A stretch of DNA of 29,569 bases from a virus, in IMG/VR virus record IMGVR_UViG_3300009370_000127, positions 1 through 29,569 of that record; one strand, given 5' to 3'. A model generated the notes under the pieces. It was not told where the DNA came from and ran no database searches. It saw only the letters and a program-made list of their open reading frames with translations. Position 1 is the first letter of the stretch. Each line of letters opens with the position of its first letter. Below are positions 12,254 through 16,887 of this stretch, piece by piece. Position numbers and translations under genes: made by a program.

Positions 12254-12532
12254 TTATTCATCTTCCCAACGATAGCCTTCAGGTGGCATGATGTGCCACA
12301 AGTCATTTTCCCTTGCTCTACCTATGACGTGAGGCTCAATCTCTTCCATGTCTACCATGCCCCACTCGTTTTCGTTGCCCATCACATAGCCAAAGGACAA
12401 GCCGCAACTGTCTGTCTCTTCTAGATAATACTCCCAAAGGTTTTTAGTGATGATATGTTGATGCACGGTGAAAGGCTCGCCTTCGGCGCATGGGCCTGTC
12501 CCATCGTTGCTGATTATGTTTCTAGGTTTCAT
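12254..12532 (-). CDS. Hypothetical protein, 92 aa
   Basis: Leaderless or with a 1-2 nt leader (8 nt from -10 to ATG); starts ATGAAACCTAG, close to the shared 5' motif. Acidic and Trp-rich, with GYVMGNENEWGMVDMEEIEPH in the centre and a PPEGYRWEDE end. No recognised family or membrane segment. Single-gene cassette. Confidence 0.65.
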   Translation of the reverse strand: MKPRNIISNDGTGPCAEGEPFTVHQHIITKNLWEYYLEETDSCGLSFGYVMGNENEWGMVDMEEIEPHVIGRARENDLWHIMPPEGYRWEDE

Positions 12533-12540
12533 GTAGGGAA

Positions 12541-12569
12541 ATAGTACGCTCTAAATATCGGTTTGTCAA
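12541..12569 (-). promoter_or_regulatory. Cassette promoter
   Basis: Minus strand: TTGACA (12569-12564), 17 bp, TACTAT (12546-12541), TTCCCTAC, ATG at 12532. Confidence 0.88.
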
Positions 12570-12578
12570 GCCCTACTT

Positions 12579-12618
12579 TAGGGACCACGAAACTCGCAGC
12601 GGGGTGGCGAACCCCTTT
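12579..12618. repeat. Cassette hairpin element R10
   Basis: AGGGACCACGAAACTCG, CAGCGGGG core, GGCGAACCCC. Confidence 0.75.
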
Positions 12619-12769
12619 AGTGACCACAGCACGGGTAGTCTTCGCAGTTGCAACGTGAGTAGTTATCTGGGCCACCATCATCCCAAAAAGCTTGCTCTCT
12701 TTCATCAAACCATTCGCTCATTTCGGCATGGTCTTGGTTGGTCATTTCACTATAAGGGTCTTTACTCAT
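12617..12769 (-). CDS. Small acidic protein with Cys-rich C-terminus, 50 aa
   Basis: Start chosen at 12769, 6 nt after TACTAT; the open frame extends upstream to 12856 through the promoter and hairpin, so that part is not coding. The protein is acidic and ends RCNCEDYPCCGH, where four Cys and a His could hold a metal ion. The rest is helical with DHAEMSEWFDEREQAFW. No named family. Single-gene cassette. Confidence 0.65.
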   Translation of the reverse strand: MSKDPYSEMTNQDHAEMSEWFDEREQAFWDDGGPDNYSRCNCEDYPCCGH

Positions 12770-12775
12770 GGGGAA

Positions 12776-12804
12776 ATAGTACGGCTGAAATATCGATTTG
12801 TCAA
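12776..12804 (-). promoter_or_regulatory. Cassette promoter, leaderless type
   Basis: Minus strand: TTGACA (12804-12799), 17 bp, TACTAT (12781-12776), TTCCCC, ATG at 12769. Confidence 0.9.
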
Positions 12805-12813
12805 GCATTACTT

Positions 12814-12852
12814 TAGGGGTTACGAAACGCGCAGCGGGGTGACGAACCCCTT
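12814..12852. repeat. Cassette hairpin element R11
   Basis: Consensus copy with AGGGGTTACGAAACGCGCAG and GGGGTGACGAACCCC; the same core sequence as R12 and R20. Confidence 0.85.
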
Positions 12853-12860
12853 TCACACTT

Positions 12861-13025
12861 TTACCAAGTCCATTCAGTGGTGAGCATACAGTGAGCTACT
12901 ACAAAGCTCAAAGCAAGGGCCGCACCCAAGCACGCCGCAATGGTTAATTCAAGATACCACTTAACTTTAGCATCTTGTTCGTTGAGTTGCTGGATTTCTT
13001 TACGTGTTAGGTTTTTATTTTTCAT
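12861..13025 (-). CDS. Small membrane protein, 54 aa
   Basis: Overlaps the preceding gene by ATGA and so is probably coupled to it. The first 23 residues are polar and charged (KNKNLTRKEIQQLNEQDAKVK), then one hydrophobic segment (residues 25-44) spans the membrane. No family recognised. With the 33-aa peptide at 13022 it makes a cassette of two small membrane proteins, which might form a pair. Confidence 0.6.
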   Translation of the reverse strand: MKNKNLTRKEIQQLNEQDAKVKWYLELTIAACLGAALALSFVVAHCMLTTEWTW

Positions 13026-13123
13026 GATATAGATTCAATGTAAATGCCCGTTGCTAGTATCACCACAAATGATACGATACCGACAATAAGAACAAAGTAA
13101 ATATCTCTGAAGTCGTCGTTCAT
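13022..13123 (-). CDS. Membrane micropeptide, 33 aa
   Basis: Start lies 7 nt after TACTAT, without a ribosome site. Acidic N-terminus (NDDFRD), then a hydrophobic helix (residues 8-26). Its stop overlaps the next start (ATGA). Unknown function. The promoter and the coupled second gene make it credible despite its size. Confidence 0.6.
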   Translation of the reverse strand: MNDDFRDIYFVLIVGIVSFVVILATGIYIESIS

Positions 13124-13130
13124 TGGGAGA

Positions 13131-13159
13131 ATAGTACGGCTTAAATATCGATTTGTCAA
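13131..13159 (-). promoter_or_regulatory. Cassette promoter
   Basis: Minus strand: TTGACA (13159-13154), 17 bp, TACTAT (13136-13131), 7 nt, ATG at 13123. Confidence 0.88.
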
Positions 13160-13169
13160 GCATTACTTT

Positions 13170-13207
13170 AGGGGTTACGAAACGCGCAGCGGGGTGACGA
13201 ACCCCTT
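13170..13207. repeat. Cassette hairpin element R12
   Basis: Same core sequence as R11. Confidence 0.85.
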
Positions 13208-13210
13208 ATG

Positions 13211-13426
13211 TTAATAGTCGTTACCTTCCATTTGATTAAAGTCTGCTAGGTCATCCATGCCAGACCCGTCACCAGGCCAGCAACCTTCAAAGCCATCATA
13301 GGCTATTGTAGATGAGGAGAAATTAGGCTTCTCATCATAATACTCCTCTGAGCCAATTTTGGCAAGGCGGTCATCAGGGCTTTGGGGGTCGAGGTTAGAA
13401 TTAGGGTTGTTGTAGGTTTCACTCAT
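13211..13426 (-). CDS. MSETY-type small acidic protein, 71 aa
   Basis: Start chosen at 13426 from the promoter (-10 ends 7 nt upstream); the open frame upstream to 13555 crosses a promoter and hairpin. It begins MSETYNN, sharing its opening codons with genes at 15280, 16186 and 3488. The rest is acidic and probably disordered (NPNSNLDPQSPDD, GDGSGMDD). Single-gene cassette; function unknown. Confidence 0.62.
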   Translation of the reverse strand: MSETYNNPNSNLDPQSPDDRLAKIGSEEYYDEKPNFSSSTIAYDGFEGCWPGDGSGMDDLADFNQMEGNDY

Positions 13427-13433
13427 GGAGAAA

Positions 13434-13462
13434 ATAATAATATCTAAATACTGATTCGTCAA
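13434..13462 (-). promoter_or_regulatory. Cassette promoter (divergent pair)
   Basis: Minus strand: TTGACG (13462-13457), 17 bp, TATTAT (13439-13434), 7 nt, ATG at 13426. Faces away from the plus promoter at 13510. Confidence 0.8.
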
Positions 13463-13474
13463 GAAGTTTTTTTT

Positions 13475-13510
13475 GGGGTTACGAAACGCGCAGCGGCCTA
13501 AGAAACCCCT
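13475..13510. repeat. Cassette hairpin element R13 (between divergent promoters)
   Basis: GGGGTT, GCGCAGCGG core, AAACCCC; the last base is the first of the plus -35 box. No gene end lies here, so it is not needed as a terminator. Confidence 0.8.
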
Positions 13511-13538
13511 TGACAACGTCACAGAGTTCGTGTACCTT
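13510..13538 (+). promoter_or_regulatory. Leaderless-type promoter
   Basis: TTGACA (13510-13515), 17 bp, TACCTT (13533-13538), ATTCCC, ATG at 13545. Confidence 0.87.
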
Positions 13539-13544
13539 ATTCCC

Positions 13545-13928
13545 ATGAGTGACACTTATCAATTCGAGGATGTAGAAATTAAGCTGAACGATTCAACCCT
13601 CCTGTATGTCTTTGGAGAGCTTGAGTACGACCCTTGCTGGGAAAATGGTGATTTCGATTACGAGGGGCCACAAGGGACGGCCACTCATCGGGTCGGCATG
13701 GAATTGACCGATATTGAAATTGAGGATATAAGCATTTTTCATTTTAACGTCTCTGCTAACATGGGTGGCAAGTGGGTAGATTTGGGGCAGATTGAATGGA
13801 GTTACTGCGATCAGGATAAGAGCTTTCGGGCGTTTGTGGAAAAGGAAATTCGCGAAATCGTAGGCAATGACCGTTCATTTACTGAAACGGTACAAGAGGC
13901 GGGCGTGCCAGAATATGACCCTTGTTGA
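13545..13928 (+). CDS. Hypothetical acidic protein, 127 aa
   Basis: Leaderless start 6 nt after the -10; the frame is open from 13473 but that part is promoter. It begins MSDTY, like the MSETY group. Strand-rich and acidic, with a repeated EYDPC (near residue 35 and at the C-terminus) and a WSYCDQDKSFRAFVEKEI helix. The family is unrecognised. Single plus-strand gene inserted among minus-strand cassettes. Confidence 0.62.
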   Translation: MSDTYQFEDVEIKLNDSTLLYVFGELEYDPCWENGDFDYEGPQGTATHRVGMELTDIEIEDISIFHFNVSANMGGKWVDLGQIEWSYCDQDKSFRAFVEKEIREIVGNDRSFTETVQEAGVPEYDPC

Positions 13929-13950
13929 GTGTAAATATCATCTCACCCTT

Positions 13951-13997
13951 GCAACCCGAAGGGGTTGCGGGGGCCGCTGCGGGGTTAGCGACCCCTA
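13951..13997. repeat. Convergent cassette element R14
   Basis: GCAACCC-GAAG-GGGTTGC hairpin, GGCCGCTGCGG core, GGGGTTAGCGACCCC. Between convergent genes, same layout as R6. Confidence 0.8.
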
Positions 13998-14050
13998 AAC
14001 ATCCTATAAGCTATATAAACTAAAAGGATAGTTACTATAGGCTCCATGCT

Positions 14051-14233
14051 CTATTCGCAGGGATTAGGCTGAGTCCACACGTAAGGCCAAACCCCAACAA
14101 TCTCGCTATTAGGGTTATCTGCCAAGGCGCAGCGTTTGGCTTCTTCCAGAGAGAAGTCGCTAAAGCTTTGTTGATGATAATGACCGCTAACGGTGTGGCG
14201 GGTTCGGATCGTGTAGTTTTTGGTGTCGTCCAT
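14051..14233 (-). CDS. Hypothetical protein, 60 aa
   Basis: Start 8 nt after TAGTAT. Its layout (strand-rich start, a His-rich HYHQQSFSDFSLEEAKRCA stretch, then strands) is faintly like the DpnD/PcfM-type proteins at 7298-7708, but too divergent to assign. Single-gene cassette. Confidence 0.6.
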   Translation of the reverse strand: MDDTKNYTIRTRHTVSGHYHQQSFSDFSLEEAKRCALADNPNSEIVGVWPYVWTQPNPCE

Positions 14234-14241
14234 TTAGGGAA

Positions 14242-14270
14242 ATACTACACCCTAAATATCGGTTCGTCAA
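14242..14270 (-). promoter_or_regulatory. Cassette promoter (divergent pair)
   Basis: Minus strand: TTGACG (14270-14265), 17 bp, TAGTAT (14247-14242), 8 nt, ATG at 14233. Confidence 0.85.
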
Positions 14271-14278
14271 GCATTATT

Positions 14279-14315
14279 TAGGGGTTACTAAACACGCTGC
14301 GGCTAAAGAATCCCC
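14279..14315. repeat. Cassette hairpin element R15 (between divergent promoters)
   Basis: AGGGGTTACTAAACACGCTG, GCGG, AATCCCC, directly followed by the plus -35 box. Second divergent example. Confidence 0.8.
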
Positions 14316-14344
14316 TTGACAGTTAACTCTTTTTCTTGTACATT
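14316..14344 (+). promoter_or_regulatory. Near-leaderless promoter
   Basis: TTGACA (14316-14321), 17 bp, TACATT (14339-14344), 10 nt, ATG at 14355. Confidence 0.83.
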
Positions 14345-14354
14345 CTTTCTCGTA

Positions 14355-14663
14355 ATGAAGACCTACAAAACTTATCAAGCTCGTAACGCGGTCAAGGCCG
14401 CAGAGGTAACCAACCACATCAAAGCTCAAAAAAAATTGGGCGTGACTCATGAGAAGGCGAAGGCTGAAGCTTATCGCCTTTATCAAATCAAGGCTGCGAT
14501 GCCTATCCTCCGGCTCTCTTTTGAAGAGGCTCGTGTGGTAGCTGCTCCCCCTATCCCTCAAATGGTAAAAGTGAGCCTTCCACCTCTGCCCCAATCTAGA
14601 GCCTTGCCACCGCTGCCAGTGGGATTAGCCACAAACCCGCCTTCTCAATTACAAATACAGTAG
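14355..14663 (+). CDS. Hypothetical protein with Pro-rich tail, 102 aa
   Basis: Start from the promoter; the upstream open frame to 14316 is promoter DNA. It starts MKTYKTY (ATGAAGACCTAC, close to the shared 5' motif). Residues 8-60 are Ala/Lys/Glu-rich helix, likely coiled coil; residues 72-102 are Pro-rich (PPLPQ, PPLPVG) and probably extended. It might be a scaffold or binding protein; family unknown. Confidence 0.62.
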   Translation: MKTYKTYQARNAVKAAEVTNHIKAQKKLGVTHEKAKAEAYRLYQIKAAMPILRLSFEEARVVAAPPIPQMVKVSLPPLPQSRALPPLPVGLATNPPSQLQIQ

Positions 14664-14675
14664 GCACAGCGTCCT

Positions 14676-14723
14676 CGTAACCTGAAGGGGTTACGGGGGC
14701 CGCTGCGGGGTGGCGAACCCCTT
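14676..14723. repeat. Convergent cassette element R16
   Basis: CGTAACC...GGTTACG hairpin (14676-14695), GGCCGCTGCGGGG core, GCGAACCCC. Between convergent genes. Confidence 0.8.
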
Positions 14724-14988
14724 AAAAACCTAATCGTCGTTTAGCTCGCCACCACCACCCATATGCGGGGTCTTCGCCCCTGAGATTGGTGAGCCAGTAA
14801 AGGCGGTGGCACACGAGGTTAACCCAACGAGAGTTGGGCCACCTGTGGGCAGGGCCATGAGAACGGCTAAAGACCCAGCTACTGAAAGACCACTGCCACT
14901 CATGCGGCATGACTGCACGCACCACAGGGCGCAGGACTTGAGAGCGGCGGACAAAGAAACGAACAAGGTTGAACAGTAGGTCATTCAT
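14722..14988 (-). CDS. Hypothetical basic Trp-rich protein, 88 aa
   Basis: Start chosen at 14988 (7 nt after TACTAT); the frame is open to 15024 through the promoter. Unusually rich in Arg and Trp (ten Trp), ending YGWWWRAKRRLGF; this could suit membrane-surface or nucleic-acid binding. An alternative in-frame start in another frame (14984, 84 aa) also exists, so the true frame is not certain. Single-gene cassette. Confidence 0.5.
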   Translation of the reverse strand: MNDLLFNLVRFFVRRSQVLRPVVRAVMPHEWQWSFSSWVFSRSHGPAHRWPNSRWVNLVCHRLYWLTNLRGEDPAYGWWWRAKRRLGF

Positions 14989-14995
14989 TGGGGAA

Positions 14996-15024
14996 ATAGT
15001 ACGGCTGAAATATCGATTCGTCAA
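14996..15024 (-). promoter_or_regulatory. Cassette promoter
   Basis: Minus strand: TTGACG (15024-15019), 17 bp, TACTAT (15001-14996), 7 nt, ATG at 14988. Confidence 0.87.
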
Positions 15025-15033
15025 GAATTATTT

Positions 15034-15072
15034 TAGGGGTTACGAAACGCGCAGCGGCTTCAGTGATCCCTT
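15034..15072. repeat. Cassette hairpin element R17
   Basis: Consensus left half (AGGGGTTACGAAACGCGCAG), right half degenerate (GATCCCTTCGGGTC). Confidence 0.75.
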
Positions 15073-15091
15073 CGGGTCTGGAGCGTGTTAG

Positions 15092-15280
15092 CTATTCATC
15101 AAAAAGCTCATCGTAGTAATTACGGAATGGCACTACTTCGAGTTCGTCGGGGGTTTCTTCCACACCTTCGAGAGTCATCACTTGGACGGTCTCTTCAAAC
15201 AGGTTGAGGGTGCTGGCGTCAAACTCCAAGTCACACTTGGCGTCCAGGTTAGGATTATGGTGGTCGTAGGTTTCACTCAT
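15092..15280 (-). CDS. MSETY-family small acidic protein, 62 aa
   Basis: Leaderless start 6 nt after TAAGTT. It shares MSETY, LDAK, EFDAST and NLFE with the protein at 15977-16186, so the two are paralogues about 0.9 kb apart. Acidic and helical, ending NYYDELFDE. Unknown function. The repeated family in the same kind of cassette suggests duplication of whole cassettes followed by divergence. Confidence 0.68.
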   Translation of the reverse strand: MSETYDHHNPNLDAKCDLEFDASTLNLFEETVQVMTLEGVEETPDELEVVPFRNYYDELFDE

Positions 15281-15286
15281 GGGAGA

Positions 15287-15315
15287 AACTTACGGCATAA
15301 ATACCCATTCGTCAA
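15287..15315 (-). promoter_or_regulatory. Cassette promoter, leaderless type
   Basis: Minus strand: TTGACG (15315-15310), 17 bp, TAAGTT (15292-15287), TCTCCC, ATG at 15280. Confidence 0.85.
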
Positions 15316-15325
15316 GAATTATTTT

Positions 15326-15363
15326 AGGGGTTACGAAACGCGCTGCGGCTTCAGTGACCCCTT
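15326..15363. repeat. Cassette hairpin element R18
   Basis: AGGGGTTACGAAACGCGCTG, GCGG, GTGACCCC. The core has T in the centre while R17 has A. Confidence 0.8.
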
Positions 15364-15367
15364 ATGC

Positions 15368-15417
15368 TACTCCCCCGTATCCCCCCCGTATTTATTCGAC
15401 AGGGGGGGAGGGGGGTA
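15368..15417 (-). terminator. C-tract/G-tract hairpin, possible terminator
   Basis: Two C runs (around 15370-15388) face two G runs (15402-15415) with a short A/T-rich loop, so very GC-rich pairing is possible and the G runs might also form a quadruplex. On the minus strand it follows the small membrane genes at 15455-15640. No clear U-tract. Confidence 0.45.
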
Positions 15418-15454
15418 ACTTTTTTTTCATTTCAAAAAAATTACGCAGTACGGA

Positions 15455-15553
15455 CTACGTTAATGCTAAGGCGATTAAGGCAAAGCCTAGTGCGGTAAGA
15501 ATAAAGCCAGTTTGAAAGGCTGCGAGAAACATATCCCAATTAATTTTTTTCAT
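15455..15553 (-). CDS. Small membrane protein, 32 aa
   Basis: Begins MKKINWD and continues as one hydrophobic helix (residues 8-31) rich in Ala and Leu. It follows a 23-aa peptide by 15 nt and is probably the second gene of that cassette; the spacer carries AAAAAACCTACTAAATATG, another copy of the AAACCTAC motif. No ribosome site is seen. Confidence 0.55.
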   Translation of the reverse strand: MKKINWDMFLAAFQTGFILTALGFALIALALT

Positions 15554-15568
15554 ATTTAGTAGGTTTTT

Positions 15569-15640
15569 TTAGTTGTTAAAAGACTCACACACGAGGCGAG
15601 TCATAACGTACGCGAATAGGATTCCTGCTATCGGTTCCAT
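15569..15640 (-). CDS. Micropeptide with a membrane segment, 23 aa
   Basis: Start 7 nt after TATTAT. MEPIAGILFAYVM forms a short hydrophobic helix, followed by a polar end. The cassette promoter and position support expression, but at 23 aa this remains tentative. Pairs with the 32-aa membrane protein downstream. Confidence 0.5.
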   Translation of the reverse strand: MEPIAGILFAYVMTRLVCESFNN

Positions 15641-15647
15641 GTAGAGA

Positions 15648-15676
15648 ATAATACTTGTCAAATACCAATTTGTCAA
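15648..15676 (-). promoter_or_regulatory. Cassette promoter
   Basis: Minus strand: TTGACA (15676-15671), 17 bp, TATTAT (15653-15648), 7 nt, ATG at 15640. Confidence 0.87.
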
Positions 15677-15686
15677 GCATCATTTT

Positions 15687-15724
15687 AGGGGTTCGAAAAG
15701 CCGCTGCGCTTCGCGCTACCCCTT
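15687..15724. repeat. Cassette hairpin element R19
   Basis: AGGGGTTCGAAAAGCCGCTG, then GCGCTTCGCGC and TACCCC; the inner part can form a GCGC-TTC-GCGC hairpin. On the minus strand it follows RNA 2. Confidence 0.75.
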
Positions 15725-15726
15725 AA

Positions 15727-15884
15727 TGGTTCTCACGGAGTCGAACCGCCACCATTAGGGAAGGCGAAGCCAAAGCGATGTTGGGCCGCGTTCTTAAGGC
15801 ACTTTTTCGCATCTACACCCGACGACATACGAGGGGCGGTGCCGCGATAATTCTAGGCGGGAACCAGTCAGCCATCGCTTAACT
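15727..15884 (-). ncRNA. tRNA-like structured RNA 2 (~158 nt)
   Basis: A complete cassette promoter (15892-15920) drives a stretch with no gene on the minus strand. Predicted RNA features are a helix AAGCGATG (15880-15873) with CATCGCTT (15780-15773), inner stems GGCAC/GTGCC and CCGC/GCGG, a T-arm-like GCGG-TTCGACT-CCGT (loop 15745-15739) and TGGTTC (15866-15861) able to pair with GAACCA (15732-15727) near the 3' end. Together these imply a pseudoknot and a tRNA-like closed end. It is followed by element R19 at the position where cassette genes end. It resembles RNA 1 at 11244-11380 in ends and size; family unknown. Confidence 0.65.
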
Positions 15885-15891
15885 GGGGAAA

Positions 15892-15920
15892 ATAGTAGCT
15901 TGGAAATATCGATTCGTCAA
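15892..15920 (-). promoter_or_regulatory. Cassette promoter of RNA 2
   Basis: Minus strand: TTGACG (15920-15915), 17 bp, TACTAT (15897-15892), then TTTCCC; predicted +1 near 15884. No start codon follows. Confidence 0.85.
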
Positions 15921-15930
15921 GCATTATTTT

Positions 15931-15968
15931 AGGGGTTACGAAACGCGCAGCGGGGTGACGAACCCCTT
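15931..15968. repeat. Cassette hairpin element R20
   Basis: Same core sequence as R11 and R12. Confidence 0.85.
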
Positions 15969-15976
15969 ATGTGTTA

Positions 15977-16186
15977 TTACTCTTCACGGAGCCCATCCAT
16001 GAAGCGGTCTTCGTTTTCGTTTTCCTCGTAACAGAGTTCATCGATGACGGTGAAATGTTCGTCAGCGAGCACATCCACTTGCGCTTCAAACAAGTTTATG
16101 GTGCTGGCGTCGAATTCGGCGTCAAGCTTCGCGTCAAGGCTCGCGCTAAGTGGGGTTTCTGAATTAGGTTCGTAGGTTTCACTCAT
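15977..16186 (-). CDS. MSETY-family small acidic protein, 69 aa
   Basis: Leaderless start 6 nt after TAGGAT. Shares MSETY, LDAK, EFDAST and NLFE with the protein at 15092-15280. The extra segment ASLDAKLDAEFDAS looks like an internal duplication. Ends ENEDRFMDGLREE. Acidic, soluble, unknown role. Confidence 0.68.
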   Translation of the reverse strand: MSETYEPNSETPLSASLDAKLDAEFDASTINLFEAQVDVLADEHFTVIDELCYEENENEDRFMDGLREE

Positions 16187-16192
16187 GGGAGA

Positions 16193-16221
16193 ATCCTAGA
16201 GCCAAAATATCAGTCTGTCAA
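16193..16221 (-). promoter_or_regulatory. Cassette promoter, leaderless type
   Basis: Minus strand: TTGACA (16221-16216), 17 bp, TAGGAT (16198-16193), TCTCCC, ATG at 16186. Confidence 0.87.
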
Positions 16222-16231
16222 CACTTTTTTT

Positions 16232-16270
16232 AGGGGTTTGGAAGACCGCAGCGGTTTCCGTAACCCCTTT
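16232..16270. repeat. Cassette hairpin element R21
   Basis: AGGGGTTTGGAAGACCGCAG, CGG, then GTAACCCC and TTTT. Confidence 0.78.
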
Positions 16271-16289
16271 TGGGTCGGAAGCGATGCTT

Positions 16290-16511
16290 TTAGGCGTACG
16301 CTGTGCGTACTATATTGAATTCCTTCATTTGCTTCTTCTTCGCCACGCGGAGTTTACTCGCGGGAACGGTAAAAGTCGAACCGTCGTAAGATTCGAGCGT
16401 CCACACATCATTTTCTACGCTTTTCGCACGTCCGATTTGATAACCGCAGAGCGAATCAGGGTCTTTGACCTTATACAGGCATCCGATTTGGTAACGAGTA
16501 GGTTTTTTCAT
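16290..16511 (-). CDS. Hypothetical protein, 73 aa
   Basis: Start chosen at 16511, downstream of the promoter; the frame is open to 16553. Begins ATGAAAAAACCTAC, the shared 5' motif. Strand-rich fold (YQIGCLYKVKD..., DVWTLESYDGSTFTVPASKLRV) that looks like a small beta-barrel or SH3-like domain, with a basic KKKQMK stretch. No family can be named. Confidence 0.6.
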   Translation of the reverse strand: MKKPTRYQIGCLYKVKDPDSLCGYQIGRAKSVENDVWTLESYDGSTFTVPASKLRVAKKKQMKEFNIVRTAYA

Positions 16512-16521
16512 CTCCCGAATA

Positions 16522-16550
16522 GGATAACCGACCAAATACCGACCTGTCAA
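16522..16550 (-). promoter_or_regulatory. Cassette promoter (weak -10)
   Basis: Minus strand: TTGACA (16550-16545), 17 bp, TTATCC (16527-16522), or TATCCT with 18 bp. The ATG at 16511 lies about 10 nt downstream. Confidence 0.65.
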
Positions 16551-16560
16551 CACTTTTTTT

Positions 16561-16599
16561 AGGGGTTAGGAACGCCGCTGCGGCTTTCAGAAGCCTTTT
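16561..16599. repeat. Cassette hairpin element R22 with GGCTT/AAGCC-TTTT
   Basis: AGGGGTTAGG, GCCGCTGCGG core, then GGCTT-TCAG-AAGCC-TTTT (16582-16599), a possible plus-strand terminator. It lies between divergent promoters. Confidence 0.78.
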
Positions 16600-16625
16600 C
16601 GTGTAAAAAAGGTCTATTTTTTCGC

Positions 16626-16654
16626 TTGACCGATCCGTTTAGTCGGTTTACACT
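16626..16654 (+). promoter_or_regulatory. Promoter with inverted repeat
   Basis: TTGACC (16626-16631), 17 bp, TACACT (16649-16654). ACCGA (16629-16633) and TCGGT (16643-16647) form an inverted repeat across the spacer, a possible operator. Confidence 0.75.
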
Positions 16655-16684
16655 CTACGAAGTGGCGAACTTAAAGAAAAACAC

Positions 16685-16765
16685 ATGAAAAAAGACATTA
16701 CATTATGGAATATCGTCTGCGGCACCTTCTGGCTCTTCATTTTAGCTTCCGTGCTCCCGAACTAG
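16685..16765 (+). CDS. Membrane micropeptide, 26 aa
   Basis: After a leader of about 25 nt it starts MKKDITLW and continues as a hydrophobic helix to residue 24. AAAGAAAA upstream is only a weak ribosome site. Plus-strand single-gene unit, divergent from the cassette at 16290. Function unknown. Confidence 0.5.
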   Translation: MKKDITLWNIVCGTFWLFILASVLPN

Positions 16766-16887
16766 GCGATTTTTTTGCGATTTTAATAGGCCCGCCCTAT
16801 TTTTCGAATAACGGATCAAATTGAATTCGTGAGGCGAGGGGGGGGAGGTATTTTTCAGTCTCCCCGAGACCAAACCTTTCAGTCGCA
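16766..16887. other. Short noncoding region between convergent genes
   Basis: A G8 run lies near 16838-16845 with GAGG on both sides. No gene is seen. Confidence 0.4.

Noticed and set aside
11842-12883. Plus-strand frames among the minus cassettes (e.g. 11842, 12149, 12604)
   Set aside because: No promoter or ribosome site; they run across minus genes, hairpins and promoters.
10921-14723. Cassette elements interpreted only as terminators
   Set aside because: Reasonable for the convergent sites R6, R14 and R16, but it does not explain the copies between divergent promoters.
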